A stretch of 45,803 bases of DNA from Mesorhizobium sp. 65-26. GTDB lineage: Bacteria > Pseudomonadota > Alphaproteobacteria > Rhizobiales > Rhizobiaceae. Position 1 is the stretch's first letter. Each line of letters opens with the position of its first letter. The DNA is taken from contig MKVL01000033.1 in NCBI GenBank assembly GCA_001899205.1, positions 1-45,803 on the forward strand, in the 5' to 3' direction. Position numbers and translations under genes: made by a program. Positions 8,538-16,877 of the stretch are shown here, piece by piece. The notes below the pieces were generated by a model that was not told the DNA's origin, did not search any database, and saw nothing but the letters and a program-made list of their open reading frames with translations.

Positions 8538-9776
8538 TCACTCCTTCGGATGGTGGCTGGAGAGGGCGCAGAGACCGAGCGCGGCGGTCATGTAGACGGC
8601 CACGCAATCCACCACGTCGTCCTCGAAAACATGGTCGTCGATGCCGGAGGCGAGTTCCGCCTGCGGCCCGTAGCAGATCGCCGGAATGCCCCTTGCGCGC
8701 CAGCGGGCGGCGTCGCTGGCCGGCAGCCGCACAACCGGCAGGGCCGGCCTGCCGCGCACGCCCTCGCTGGCGGCGAGCATGGCCTGGCTGAGCGGATGGT
8801 CGATGGCCGTCCAGTTGGGGTTCCAGCCCTTGATGCGTCGCACCGCGATGCCGCCGATACGCGCGGCCTCGGCCGTCAGCCGCGCTTCCACGGCTTCGAT
8901 GGTGAGGCCTGGCGGCACGCGGAAATCGATCTCGGCGCCGGCGCGGGTGGCGACCTGGCTGACGAAGCCGTCGGCGCGAAGGGTCCCGACGTTCGCCGAA
9001 AGCCTCAACCCATGCTCGCCGGCACCTTGCGCAAGGCGCGCCATGGCGGCGGGCGGAGCCACCTGCTCCTCGTTCCAGGCATCGATCGCGCCGATGAATT
9101 TCGCCAGCCGCGCCGTGGCGGAGGTGCCGGCACCGGTCAGCATGCCCTGGCCACCGGGCGCCGAAGCCTCGACCTCGACCCAGAGCAGGCCCTTCTCGGC
9201 GACCGCGACGTTCATGTGCCCAGGCCCCTCTGCGTTGATCAGCAGGTCGCCGGCGAGATCCGGTTCCCGGTCGAGCAGATAGGCGGCGCCGTCCGGGCCG
9301 AACACGACCTCGTCGGCGACGAGGGTGAGCGTGACCCGGCCACGCAGCCTGGAGCGCAATCCGTGCAGTCCGGTGAAGGCCATGGCGAGCGCCGCCACGC
9401 CAGCCTTCATGTTGCCGATGCCGAGGCCGGTCAGCCGCCCGTCGCGGCGGCCCATTTCGAAGATGGGCACCGACCAGGCGCTGGCGTCGCCGGGATTCAG
9501 CGTATCGAGATGTCCGTTGAGGACGAGATGCGGGCCGGGTTCCGCGCCCTCGAAGGAACATACCAGATTGGGCTTGCCGGGCGTGGCGGCGACGATCCGC
9601 GCCTGCAGGCCGGTTTCCCTGAGGAAGGCGCTTAGCACCCCCGCGGGCGCGGTGGTGTCGCCCACCGGCTGCGGGCTGCGCGCCGCGACCAACCGCGCGC
9701 AGAGGTCGACCAGGCGCTCGCGCCCGGCCTGCGCGAAATGCCTCGCGGCCTCGATGTCCCCTCCGGCCAGGATCAT
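8538..9776 (-). CDS. M20-family peptidase/deacylase with altered metal site
   Basis: The 412-residue M20 (ArgE/DapE/CPG2-type) hydrolase family normally uses two zinc ions to cleave amide bonds of N-acyl amino acids. The first motif NGHLDT (His89, Asp91) is intact. The usual bridging-Asp motif G.G..DMK.G reads GIGNMKAG, with Asn122 in place of Asp. The DEE motif reads ADEVV: the general base Glu156 is kept but the next metal ligand is Val157. Glu183 and the C-terminal His382 (DDHVFED) are present. It may use one metal, bind metal differently, or have drifted in function. The start is ATG at 9776, overlapping the upstream SDR stop by one base (TGATG). The long upstream extension of the frame is a shadow of the SDR. 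It is the likely amide-splitting enzyme of this block. Confidence 0.88.
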   Translation of the reverse strand: MILAGGDIEAARHFAQAGRERLVDLCARLVAARSPQPVGDTTAPAGVLSAFLRETGLQARIVAATPGKPNLVCSFEGAEPGPHLVLNGHLDTLNPGDASAWSVPIFEMGRRDGRLTGLGIGNMKAGVAALAMAFTGLHGLRSRLRGRVTLTLVADEVVFGPDGAAYLLDREPDLAGDLLINAEGPGHMNVAVAEKGLLWVEVEASAPGGQGMLTGAGTSATARLAKFIGAIDAWNEEQVAPPAAMARLAQGAGEHGLRLSANVGTLRADGFVSQVATRAGAEIDFRVPPGLTIEAVEARLTAEAARIGGIAVRRIKGWNPNWTAIDHPLSQAMLAASEGVRGRPALPVVRLPASDAARWRARGIPAICYGPQAELASGIDDHVFEDDVVDCVAVYMTAALGLCALSSHHPKE

Positions 9777-10573
9777 CAGCCGACCTGCCAACCGCCGTCG
9801 ATGACCAGCGACTGGCCGACGACGTAGCGCGCCAGCTCGGACGCCAGGTAGACATAGGCGCCGGCCAGTTCCTCCAGCGGGCCGAGCCTGCCGACCGGAA
9901 TGCGCGCCTCGAAGGCGCTTCGCAGGGCTTCCGCGCTGGTGCCTTGCAGCACGGCGCGTTCGCTGAACAGCGACTGGATCATCTGGGTGTCGATCTGCCC
10001 GGGGCAGACGCAATTGACCAGGATTCCCTTCTCCGCCAGCTCCGCCGCGAGACTCTGCATCAGGCCGATCATGCCGAACTTGGATGCCGAATAGGCGCTG
10101 TTCTCGCGTCCACCGCGCACGCCGAACAGCGACGCGGTGAAGATGATGCGGCCGGGCGTGCCGGCCGCCACCATGCGCCGCGCGAACGAGGTCGCGGTGA
10201 TGAAGGCGCCGGTCAGGTTCACGTCGAGCACCCGGCGCCAGGTCGCGAGGTCGGTGTCGATGCCGTGCTTCAGCACGAGGATGCCGGCGTTGGGGACCAC
10301 GATGTCGACGCCGCCGTTCGAGAACAGCCTGTCGGCAAGCGCCTCGGTGGCGTCGAGGTCCGTCACGTTGAGGGCGACGAGCTCGGCCCGCCCCGGCGCC
10401 AGCGCCTCCAGGCGCCCCCGCGCCGCCTCCAGCGAGCGGGCGTCGATGTCGGCGGCGACAACCCTGGCGCCTTGCCGCAGGAAAGCTTCCGCCACGGCCA
10501 GTCCGATGCCCTGGGCGCCGCCGGTGATGAACGCGGTCTTGCCCGCGAGCAGGGAATTGCCGTGATCTTCCAT
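9776..10573 (-). CDS. SDR-family oxidoreductase 2
   Basis: The 265-residue classical short-chain dehydrogenase has GGAQGIG (residues 18-24), ADID after strand two (NAD type), NAG near 95, and catalytic Ser148, Tyr161 and Lys165 (YSASK). The C-terminus is VIDGGWQVG. The ATG is preceded by GGAGACAGGAA, a good ribosome site. It sits 14 bases after the ammonia-lyase gene and is coupled to the M20 gene. Having two SDRs within one operon suggests two redox steps or two stereoisomers of one hydroxy or keto intermediate. The substrate is not inferable. Confidence 0.92.
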   Translation of the reverse strand: MEDHGNSLLAGKTAFITGGAQGIGLAVAEAFLRQGARVVAADIDARSLEAARGRLEALAPGRAELVALNVTDLDATEALADRLFSNGGVDIVVPNAGILVLKHGIDTDLATWRRVLDVNLTGAFITATSFARRMVAAGTPGRIIFTASLFGVRGGRENSAYSASKFGMIGLMQSLAAELAEKGILVNCVCPGQIDTQMIQSLFSERAVLQGTSAEALRSAFEARIPVGRLGPLEELAGAYVYLASELARYVVGQSLVIDGGWQVG

Positions 10574-10587
10574 TTCCTGTCTCCTTC

Positions 10588-11805
10588 TCAGGCTGCCACG
10601 CTCTCGGAGGCGCGGCCGACGATGCGCTGGTAGGCATCCTCGTCGGTCGCTCCCTCGCTGCCGATGGTCACGATGCGCGATTGCGGTCCGATGCCCAGCG
10701 CCGCGCGCAGTTGCGGATCGAGCGCCGCCGCGATCAGGCCGGCCACGGCGGCGCAGCCGGATTCGCCGGCGACGATCGCCGGGTCGCCGGCAACGCCCTC
10801 GGCCAGCACCCGCATTGCCTCGGGAGCAGCCTCCTCGGGCAGCGCGATGACGCTGTCGATGGCGTGCTGCAGGATGACCCAGGCCGGCGCCGAAACCTCG
10901 CCCGCCGCCAGGCAGGCCATCACCGTGTTGGTGTCCCCGGGCACCGGCGTCGGCCGGCCCGCGGCTATGCTGCGGAAGACGCAGTCCGCCCGCTGCGGCT
11001 CGACCACGACGATGTTCGGGCGCTCGGCGCCGAGCAGGTCCCAGTAATGGGCCGCGACCGCCGCCGCGAGGCCGCCGACGCCGGCCTGGACGAACACATG
11101 CGTCGGCCTTTGCGCGCCCAGCTGGGCGAGGATCTCGTCAGCGATGATTGTGTAGCCCTGCATGATCAGGGACGGGACATGGGCGTCCGCCTCGCCTGAC
11201 GTGTCGCCGGCGAGGTGCCAGCCGTTGGCGGCCGAATCCGCCGCGCAGGCCTGGACCGAGTCGTCATAGTGCCCCTTGACGCGCACGATGCGGGCGTCGA
11301 AGCGCGCGATCTCGCGCTCCCGGGCAAGGCTGACATGCTCGTGCAGGTAGATGATGCACTGGCAGCCGAACATCTGGGCGCCCCAGGCGACCGAACGGCC
11401 ATGATTGCCGTCCGTAGCCGCCGCGACGATGACCTTCTCGATCAGCGCACGGTGCTTGCCGGCGATCAGGTCGGCGGCGGTCACGTGCTCGATTACCCCC
11501 TGGGCTGCCAGGTATTCCTGCAGGATCGCCAGCACCGCGTAGGCGCCGCCGATGGCCTTGAAGCTCTTCAGCCCCAGGCGTTGCCCCTCGTCCTTGTAGA
11601 ATATCTCGCCGACGCCAAGCTGGCGCGCCAGGCCCGTGAGCTCCACGAGCGGGGTCTTCTCATAGCCAGGCCAGGACGAGATCTCGGCATGGGCCTTGCG
11701 GAAGCCCTCCCGGCTCAGAACGCGTCGCTCGCACTCGCCATAGGGACGAGAACGGTCTGAGTGGGCATTTTGAACGGCCCGTGCGACGAAGCGCTTGAGT
11801 TCCAT
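10588..11805 (-). CDS. dpaL: diaminopropionate ammonia-lyase
   Basis: This 405-residue fold-type II PLP enzyme is of the DAPAL/YgeX group. The PLP lysine lies in GLKSFKAIGGAYAV (Lys83 by this start). A glycine-rich phosphate loop is seen in VQAGVGGLAAAVAAHY. The C-terminal GSEGATDED is typical of the group. The known reaction converts 2,3-diaminopropionate to pyruvate and two ammonia; relatives act on other beta-substituted alanines. Two start codons are possible. The ATG at 11814 lies only one base after GGAGG, so 11805 (nine bases after it) is preferred. It follows the binding-protein gene by 58 bases. It is the key clue that the imported compound yields a beta-amino-substituted alanine. 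Confidence 0.88.
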   Translation of the reverse strand: MELKRFVARAVQNAHSDRSRPYGECERRVLSREGFRKAHAEISSWPGYEKTPLVELTGLARQLGVGEIFYKDEGQRLGLKSFKAIGGAYAVLAILQEYLAAQGVIEHVTAADLIAGKHRALIEKVIVAAATDGNHGRSVAWGAQMFGCQCIIYLHEHVSLAREREIARFDARIVRVKGHYDDSVQACAADSAANGWHLAGDTSGEADAHVPSLIMQGYTIIADEILAQLGAQRPTHVFVQAGVGGLAAAVAAHYWDLLGAERPNIVVVEPQRADCVFRSIAAGRPTPVPGDTNTVMACLAAGEVSAPAWVILQHAIDSVIALPEEAAPEAMRVLAEGVAGDPAIVAGESGCAAVAGLIAAALDPQLRAALGIGPQSRIVTIGSEGATDEDAYQRIVGRASESVAA

Positions 11806-11863
11806 GAATTTCATTCCTCCGAAAAATGGGCCGGGCAGGTCGATGCCCGGCCCCGGGTCTCGA

Positions 11864-12685
11864 TTACTTTCGCTTCGCCAGTTCCTCGAACCACTTGTCG
11901 CGCAACTTGACGTTCTCGCCGGTGCGCACGACGTCGCGGATGAAGGTGTTGAGGAAGTTCAGGAAATGCTGGTCGCCGGGCCGGATCGCGTAGGCGAGGC
12001 CGACCGGCTTCACCAGCGCGTCCTCGCCGTTGAGGACGTTGATGCGCTTGGCGAGCGCCGGGCTGCGCAACTGCAGGAGCTTCAGCGTGCCGGGATCGAT
12101 GAAGGCGGCGTCGGCCTGGCCGGATGCCACCTCGCCGATCCATGCGGCGATGTCATTGGTCACCACGCCGCGCACGTTCGCCTGCGGGTAGAGCTCCTTC
12201 GGGTAGCTTTCCTCGACGGTGCCGCTTTCGCCGACGAAGGTCACCTTGGAAGAGTTGAGCGCGTCGAGCGAGGTCGGGCCCGACTTGGCGTTGGCGACGA
12301 TGTGGAAGCCATAGGTGAAGTACGGCTCGGTGAAGTCGACGACGACCGCCCGCTCCGGCGTCGCGAAGAGGTTGGCGAACACGGCGTCGTACTGGCTGGC
12401 CTGCAGTCCCGGGATGATCGTCGCCCAGCTGGCGGGCACGATCTCGAGGCGTACGCCAAGGACCTTCGCCACCTGCTGGGCGAGGTCGACGTTGAAACCC
12501 TCATACTGGCCACTGGTCGGGTTCGGCGACTGCCATGGCGGGCTTTCGGCCATGCCGACGCGGAACACGCCACGGTCCTTGATTTCCTGGAGAAGGTCGG
12601 CCGCGAAGGACGGTGCGGCGGCCAGTGCGACGACAAGCGCCAGAAGAAGCTTTGCCAGTCCAAATCTGCATATCAGTGTTTTCAT
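11864..12685 (-). CDS. polar amino acid ABC transporter substrate-binding protein
   Basis: The 273-residue SBP_bac_3 family protein has a clear Sec signal peptide (hydrophobic stretch then PSFAA, cleavage near residue 25). The mature part begins with DRGVFRVGMAESPPW. It has GFNVDLAQQVAK, then DAVFANLFATPERA, a binding-site region where Arg and Asp commonly hold the alpha-amino acid group. The start at 12685 has AAGGGG upstream; a start eleven codons earlier would place charged residues before the signal. It works with the two permeases encoded just upstream. No ABC ATPase of this class is in the window, so one must be supplied from elsewhere or shared. This protein decides which amino-acid-like compound the block takes up. 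Confidence 0.92.
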   Translation of the reverse strand: MKTLICRFGLAKLLLALVVALAAAPSFAADLLQEIKDRGVFRVGMAESPPWQSPNPTSGQYEGFNVDLAQQVAKVLGVRLEIVPASWATIIPGLQASQYDAVFANLFATPERAVVVDFTEPYFTYGFHIVANAKSGPTSLDALNSSKVTFVGESGTVEESYPKELYPQANVRGVVTNDIAAWIGEVASGQADAAFIDPGTLKLLQLRSPALAKRINVLNGEDALVKPVGLAYAIRPGDQHFLNFLNTFIRDVVRTGENVKLRDKWFEELAKRK

Positions 12686-12728
12686 TTTTTCATTCCCCTT
12701 TGGTTGGTTCGTTGGCACGGGACGCGGA

Positions 12729-13445
12729 TCAGGCCGCTCCCCGTGGAAGTTTCAGCCGGCTGAAGAAGCTGGCCTTCGCAACGCGTGGGAGCGCATTGCG
12801 GTCACCCAATCGGTGTTCGAGCCGACGGGCATAGAGCGTTACCGGGAAGATCAGGGCGAAGTAGATGATGGCGATCGCCGACAGGAACGAGATGTACTGG
12901 TAGGTCTTGCCGCCGAGCAGGTAGGCCTGCAGCGACAGGTCCATGACGCCGATGGCCGACAGCAGGGTCGTGTTCTTGAGGAACTCGGAGAAGTAGTTGA
13001 CCAGCGGCGCGATCACGAGGCGCAGCGCCTGCGGCAGGATCACCAGCGTCCATTTCGGAAAGGCCCTGAGCCCCAGCGACTCCGCCGCTTCCCGCTGGCC
13101 CTTCGGCACCGCCTCGATGCCGGCGCGGAAGATCTCCGCCAGATAGGCCGCGGCGATCAGCCCGAGCACCACCGAGCCGGCCCAGAAGCCGGACACGCTG
13201 GCGTCGAAGATCAGCGGGATGCAGTAATAGGCCCAGAAGATAAGGATCACTTCCGGCGTTATGCGGAAGAACAGGATGTAGCCGCGCGCCATGCCGCGCA
13301 GCAGCCGCAGCCGGCCGATGCGCAGCGCGCAGATCGCGCTGCCGAAGACGATGCCGATGATGGCGCCGACCAGCGCGATTGCCAGCGTGACCTTGACGCC
13401 GTCGAACAGCGCGTCGCTGTTGCGCAGGACGAGTTCAAAGTCCAT
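12729..13445 (-). CDS. amino acid ABC transporter permease 2 (HisM/GlnP family)
   Basis: The 238-residue membrane protein has about five transmembrane helices and the family's conserved loop (EAAESLGLRAFPKWTLVILPQALR), which docks the ATPase. The ATG at 13445 is chosen because GGGGGA stands six bases upstream and the membrane part starts just after it. It overlaps the preceding permease gene by 11 bases. It would pair with that permease as a heterodimer in the inner membrane. It is followed, 43 bases on, by the binding protein. Confidence 0.92.
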   Translation of the reverse strand: MDFELVLRNSDALFDGVKVTLAIALVGAIIGIVFGSAICALRIGRLRLLRGMARGYILFFRITPEVILIFWAYYCIPLIFDASVSGFWAGSVVLGLIAAAYLAEIFRAGIEAVPKGQREAAESLGLRAFPKWTLVILPQALRLVIAPLVNYFSEFLKNTTLLSAIGVMDLSLQAYLLGGKTYQYISFLSAIAIIYFALIFPVTLYARRLEHRLGDRNALPRVAKASFFSRLKLPRGAA

Positions 13446-14130
13446 GGGCGGTCCCCCGCTTGAGGGCACGCTCGGCATAGTAGCCGGCCGTGCTGATGAC
13501 TGCGCCCACCACGAAGGCGAGCATGGCCGCGGTGGTGTAGATCTCGACCGGCTGGAAGGTGAAGGTGGAGAGCCTGCTTGCCGTCCTGAGCAGGTCGTCT
13601 ATGGCCAGGATCGACAGGATGGTGGTGGCCTTGAAGATGCTGATGATGGTGCCGACCAGCGGCGGCAGCATCAGGCGGATCGCCTGCGGCAGGATCACCT
13701 TGCGCCAGGTGGCGTAGGGGCGCATGCCCAGCGCCCGCGCCGCCTCGAACTGGCCCTTGCCGACCCCGAGGATGCCGCCCCGGATGATCTCGCTGCAATA
13801 GGCGGCGACGTTGAAGATCAGGGCGATGGAAGCACTCTGGAACGGCGAGGTGGCGATGCCGGTGAGCCCGGGCACGGCGAAATGCACCCAGATCGCCTGG
13901 ACGAGCAGGGGTGTCGACCGCCAGAACTCGACGAAGGCGAGCGCCGGCCAGCGGATGATGCGATGCGAGGAGAGATTGGCCAGCGCCAGGGTGGTGCCGA
14001 CGACGATGCCGCCGCACAGGAAGCCAATGGCGGTCAGCAGGACGTTGATGAGCAGCCCGCCAAGCAGCACCGGGAGGTAGGTCCACGCGACCGAGAAATC
14101 CAGCGACTGTAGGAAGGCGTAGTCGATCAT
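13435..14130 (-). CDS. amino acid ABC transporter permease 1 (HisQ family)
   Basis: The 231-residue membrane protein has the HisMQ-type signature EAARALGMRPYATWRKVILP and about five transmembrane helices (first at residues 15-40). The ATG at 14130 gives the family length. The frame extends upstream only into the VOC gene region and has no membrane character there. The ribosome site is weak. It forms an importer with the next permease and the binding protein at 11864. It lies 53 bases after the VOC gene, same strand. Confidence 0.9.
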   Translation of the reverse strand: MIDYAFLQSLDFSVAWTYLPVLLGGLLINVLLTAIGFLCGGIVVGTTLALANLSSHRIIRWPALAFVEFWRSTPLLVQAIWVHFAVPGLTGIATSPFQSASIALIFNVAAYCSEIIRGGILGVGKGQFEAARALGMRPYATWRKVILPQAIRLMLPPLVGTIISIFKATTILSILAIDDLLRTASRLSTFTFQPVEIYTTAAMLAFVVGAVISTAGYYAERALKRGTAHGL

Positions 14131-14183
14131 CGACGCTGCTCGACCGGTTGACCTGGGACGCGCATCATGGCCGCTCGCTCCCT

Positions 14184-14717
14184 TCAGCGTCCGGGAAAGC
14201 CGGGATGCCACAGCCGCCGGGCCGGCGAATCCGCCTCACCCTTGCCGGCCGGATAGCTGACCAGCTCGAACTGCATGCCCCAGGGCGAAAGGAAGTAGAC
14301 CCAGAGCGAGCCTTTAGCCGGGCCGGAGTCGATCCGCTGGATCTCGCCCTGCACGGTCACGCCCTCGGCGCGCAGATGCGCCACCGCCGCCTCGATGTCG
14401 TCGACATAGAAGGCGATGTGGTGGCCGCCTATGTCGCTGTTGCGCGGCGGCTCCGGAGACTGTTGCGGCGCCGAATACTCGAAGACCTCGAAGTTCGGGC
14501 CGTTCGCGCAACGCACGAAACCCCAGCGGAAGCTGGAACGGCGGTCGACGCCGATCTGCCGTTCCATGAAGTCGGGATCGGAATAGACGCCGCCGTCGAG
14601 GATGAATTCGCAGCCGATGACGCGCACGAAGAAATCGATCGCGGCATCGAAGTCGGGCACTGTGATGCCGACATGCTCGGCGCCCCGCAGTCCTGGCAGT
14701 CCGCCGGATTTGCCCAT
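14184..14717 (-). CDS. VOC-superfamily (glyoxalase/dioxygenase fold) protein
   Basis: The 177-residue protein has two beta-alpha-beta-beta-beta modules of the vicinal oxygen chelate fold. The first starts AEHVGITVPDFDAAIDFF and the second GGHHIAFYVDDIEAAVAHL. Candidate metal ligands are His15, a His in GGHH and the Glu of MQFELVSY. Family members include glyoxalase I, epimerases and extradiol dioxygenases, so the reaction cannot be named. It sits two bases after the acoC stop, which ties the aco genes to the importer genes. It might handle an aldehyde or a methylmalonyl-like intermediate, by inference only. Confidence 0.88.
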   Translation of the reverse strand: MGKSGGLPGLRGAEHVGITVPDFDAAIDFFVRVIGCEFILDGGVYSDPDFMERQIGVDRRSSFRWGFVRCANGPNFEVFEYSAPQQSPEPPRNSDIGGHHIAFYVDDIEAAVAHLRAEGVTVQGEIQRIDSGPAKGSLWVYFLSPWGMQFELVSYPAGKGEADSPARRLWHPGFPGR

Positions 14718-14719
14718 GG

Positions 14720-15856
14720 TCAGCGGTCCGCGCCGGCGAGATGGGCGGCAAGCATACGGTTGACGGCCGCCGCTGCTTCCATCATCGGCATGTGGCCGGC
14801 GTCGGCCACACGCTCGACCTTTATGTTAGCCGGCAAGCCGTCGGCCTGGGCGGCGGGGATGACGCGGTCCTTCTCGCCCCAGACGGCCAGCACCGGCGCC
14901 TGCGTCGCCGCCAGCGCGTCGCGCAGGTCGATCGCCTGCCTGCCGCCGCTCGCCAGGTTGCGCGCGATGGCGCCGAGCGCTTCCGGAACGCCATCCAGCC
15001 GCTTGAAGCGCAGCACGTTCTCCACCATCTCGGCGCTCATCGCATCCGGGTCGGCGAAGAGCCTGGAAAGCACTTCCTTCATCGGCTTGCGCCGGTCGGC
15101 GGCGAGGAAGCCGTCGATGTAGTCGCTCGATATCTCCCCGCCGAGGCCGGCGGGCGCCAGCAGGCCGAGCGAGGCGACCCGGTCGGGCGCCGAGGCCGCG
15201 ACCGACAGTGCCACGGCTCCGCCGAGCGAATGGCCGACGAGATGCGCCCTGGCGATGCCCAGCGCGTCCAGCGCCGCGACCACCGCCTCGGCGAGCTCGT
15301 CCAGCTTGCCGGACGGTACCGTCGGCGCCGAACCGCCATGGGCGGGCAGGTCGAGGACGTGGACCGGCCGGTCCTTGGCGAGCGCGTCCTGCGTGAACAG
15401 CCAGGTCCCGCCGTCGCCGCCGAAACCGTGGATCAGCACCACCGGCGTGGCGTCGCCGTCACCTATGCTCAGCACGTTCAGCTGGTGCGGGCCAGCCTCG
15501 ACGACGCGCGGCGTCGGGTAGGCATCGGCATCGTCGCCGGCTGCTCCCGCCCGTTCGGCATAGCCCGCCACGAAGGCATCGACCTCGCTGTCGGGAACAC
15601 TCGTCTCGGCGACGACCGCCAGCAGCGCCCCAACCGGGGCGGTCGCGCCCTCCTCGACCACGATGCGGCGCAGCAGGCCGCTGACGTGCCCCTCGACCAC
15701 GTTGGTGATCTTTTCGGTCTCGACTTCCATGATCTCCTGGCCGGTGGCGATGCGTTCGCCTTCCTTGACCAGCCAGGCGGAGAGGCGGCCCTCGGTCATG
15801 GTCATGCCCCACTTAGGCATGGTGATCGGCTGCAGTTGCGCGTCCATCGTCGTCAT
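14720..15856 (-). CDS. acoC: AcoC-type lipoyl-domain/alpha-beta hydrolase fusion (E2)
   Basis: The 378-residue fusion begins with a lipoyl domain (residues 8-82) carrying the lipoylation lysine Lys49 in ETEKIT. An alpha/beta hydrolase domain follows, with nucleophile Ser210 (GHSLGG), Asp330 and His355. This layout is typical of AcoC, the acyltransferase of acetoin dehydrogenase, which passes an acetyl group to CoA. The ATG at 15856 overlaps the acoB stop (ATGA). A second ATG three codons on (15847) is better spaced from CAGGAA and may be used. The E3 (dihydrolipoamide dehydrogenase) gene is not nearby, so that subunit would be shared with other complexes. Confidence 0.9.
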   Translation of the reverse strand: MTTMDAQLQPITMPKWGMTMTEGRLSAWLVKEGERIATGQEIMEVETEKITNVVEGHVSGLLRRIVVEEGATAPVGALLAVVAETSVPDSEVDAFVAGYAERAGAAGDDADAYPTPRVVEAGPHQLNVLSIGDGDATPVVLIHGFGGDGGTWLFTQDALAKDRPVHVLDLPAHGGSAPTVPSGKLDELAEAVVAALDALGIARAHLVGHSLGGAVALSVAASAPDRVASLGLLAPAGLGGEISSDYIDGFLAADRRKPMKEVLSRLFADPDAMSAEMVENVLRFKRLDGVPEALGAIARNLASGGRQAIDLRDALAATQAPVLAVWGEKDRVIPAAQADGLPANIKVERVADAGHMPMMEAAAAVNRMLAAHLAGADR

Positions 15857-16866
15857 TTCCTGTAGGCCATGGTCTTGCGGACGGCTTCGGCGATGCGCTT
15901 GGCATCCGGCAGGTAAGCCGCCTCGAGATTGGGGGCGTAAGGCACCGGCGTGTGCGGCGCGGTCACCTTCATGATCGGCGCCTTCAGCGCGCCGAAGGCG
16001 TTCTCGGCGATGATCGAGGAGATGTCGGCGGCCATGCCGCAACGCGGATTGGCCTCGTCGACGATGACCACCCGGCCCGTCTCCTCCGCCGTTTCGAGGA
16101 TGGTGTCCTCGTCCAGCGGCGAGGTGGTCCTCGGGTCGACGACCGTGCAGTCGATGCCCTCCGCCGCGAGGATGGCGGTGGCCTCCTGCGCGAAATGCAC
16201 CATGCGCCCGAAGGCGATGATGGTGGCGTCGCCGCCCTCGCGCAGCACGTTGGCTTCGCCGAACGGTATGGCATAGGCGCCGTCCGGAACCTCGCCGACC
16301 GTGTCGTAGAGCAGCTTGTTCTCGAGGAAGATGACCGGGTCGTTGTCGCGGATCGCCTGGATCAGCAGGCCCTTGGCGTCATAGGGGCTCGACGGGATCA
16401 CCACCTTCAGGCCCGGCACATGGGTGAAGATAGGGTAGAGCGCCTGGCTGTGCTGGCTGGCCGAGCGGGTGCCCGCGCCATAGGTGGCGCGCAGCACGAA
16501 GGGCGTCACCGCCTTGCCGCCGAACATGTAGCGGAACTTGGCGGCCTGGTTGAAGATTTGGTCGAAGCAGACGCCGAGGAAGTCGACGAACATGATCTCG
16601 GCCACCGGGCGCAGGCCGGTGACGGCGGCGCCAGCCGCCGCGCCGACGAAGGCGCTTTCGGAGATCGGCGTGTCGCGCACGCGCAGCGGCCCGAAGGCGC
16701 CGAGCAGGCCCTTGGTGACGCCGAAGGCGCCGCCCCAGGCATCCTGCTGGCCGGACGCGCCGGCGCCGCCGGCGATGTCCTCGCCGAGCACGATCACCGT
16801 CGGATCGCGGCCCATTTCGTGGTGAAGCGCCTCGTTGAGGGCCTGGCGGAAGGATTTTTGCGGCAT
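15853..16866 (-). CDS. acoB: TPP-dependent acetoin dehydrogenase-type E1 beta
   Basis: The 337-residue transketolase-like pyrimidine domain plus C-terminal domain is typical of E1 beta subunits. Visible features are EDIAGGAG near residue 30, the DTPISESAFVGAAAGAA region and DPRTTSPLDEDTI in the C-terminal half. Together with AcoA it binds TPP at the subunit interface and decarboxylates or cleaves a 2-oxo acid or acetoin. It begins 11 bases after the acoA stop and overlaps acoC. Substrate assignment to acetoin comes from the AcoC fusion partner. A branched 2-oxo acid, or another acyloin from this pathway, is also possible. Confidence 0.92.
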   Translation of the reverse strand: MPQKSFRQALNEALHHEMGRDPTVIVLGEDIAGGAGASGQQDAWGGAFGVTKGLLGAFGPLRVRDTPISESAFVGAAAGAAVTGLRPVAEIMFVDFLGVCFDQIFNQAAKFRYMFGGKAVTPFVLRATYGAGTRSASQHSQALYPIFTHVPGLKVVIPSSPYDAKGLLIQAIRDNDPVIFLENKLLYDTVGEVPDGAYAIPFGEANVLREGGDATIIAFGRMVHFAQEATAILAAEGIDCTVVDPRTTSPLDEDTILETAEETGRVVIVDEANPRCGMAADISSIIAENAFGALKAPIMKVTAPHTPVPYAPNLEAAYLPDAKRIAEAVRKTMAYRK

Positions 16867-16877
16867 GTCTTTCTCGC

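Noticed and set aside
7749-9635. Long plus-strand frame of 628 codons opposite the SDR and M20 genes
   Set aside because: Composition is Arg/Gly/Ala-rich without domain features. It is antisense to two clear family proteins.
8538-10637. Apparent 699-residue M20 fusion protein
   Set aside because: Residues before the ATG at 9776 are a frame-shadow of SDR 2. The TGATG overlap shows the real start.
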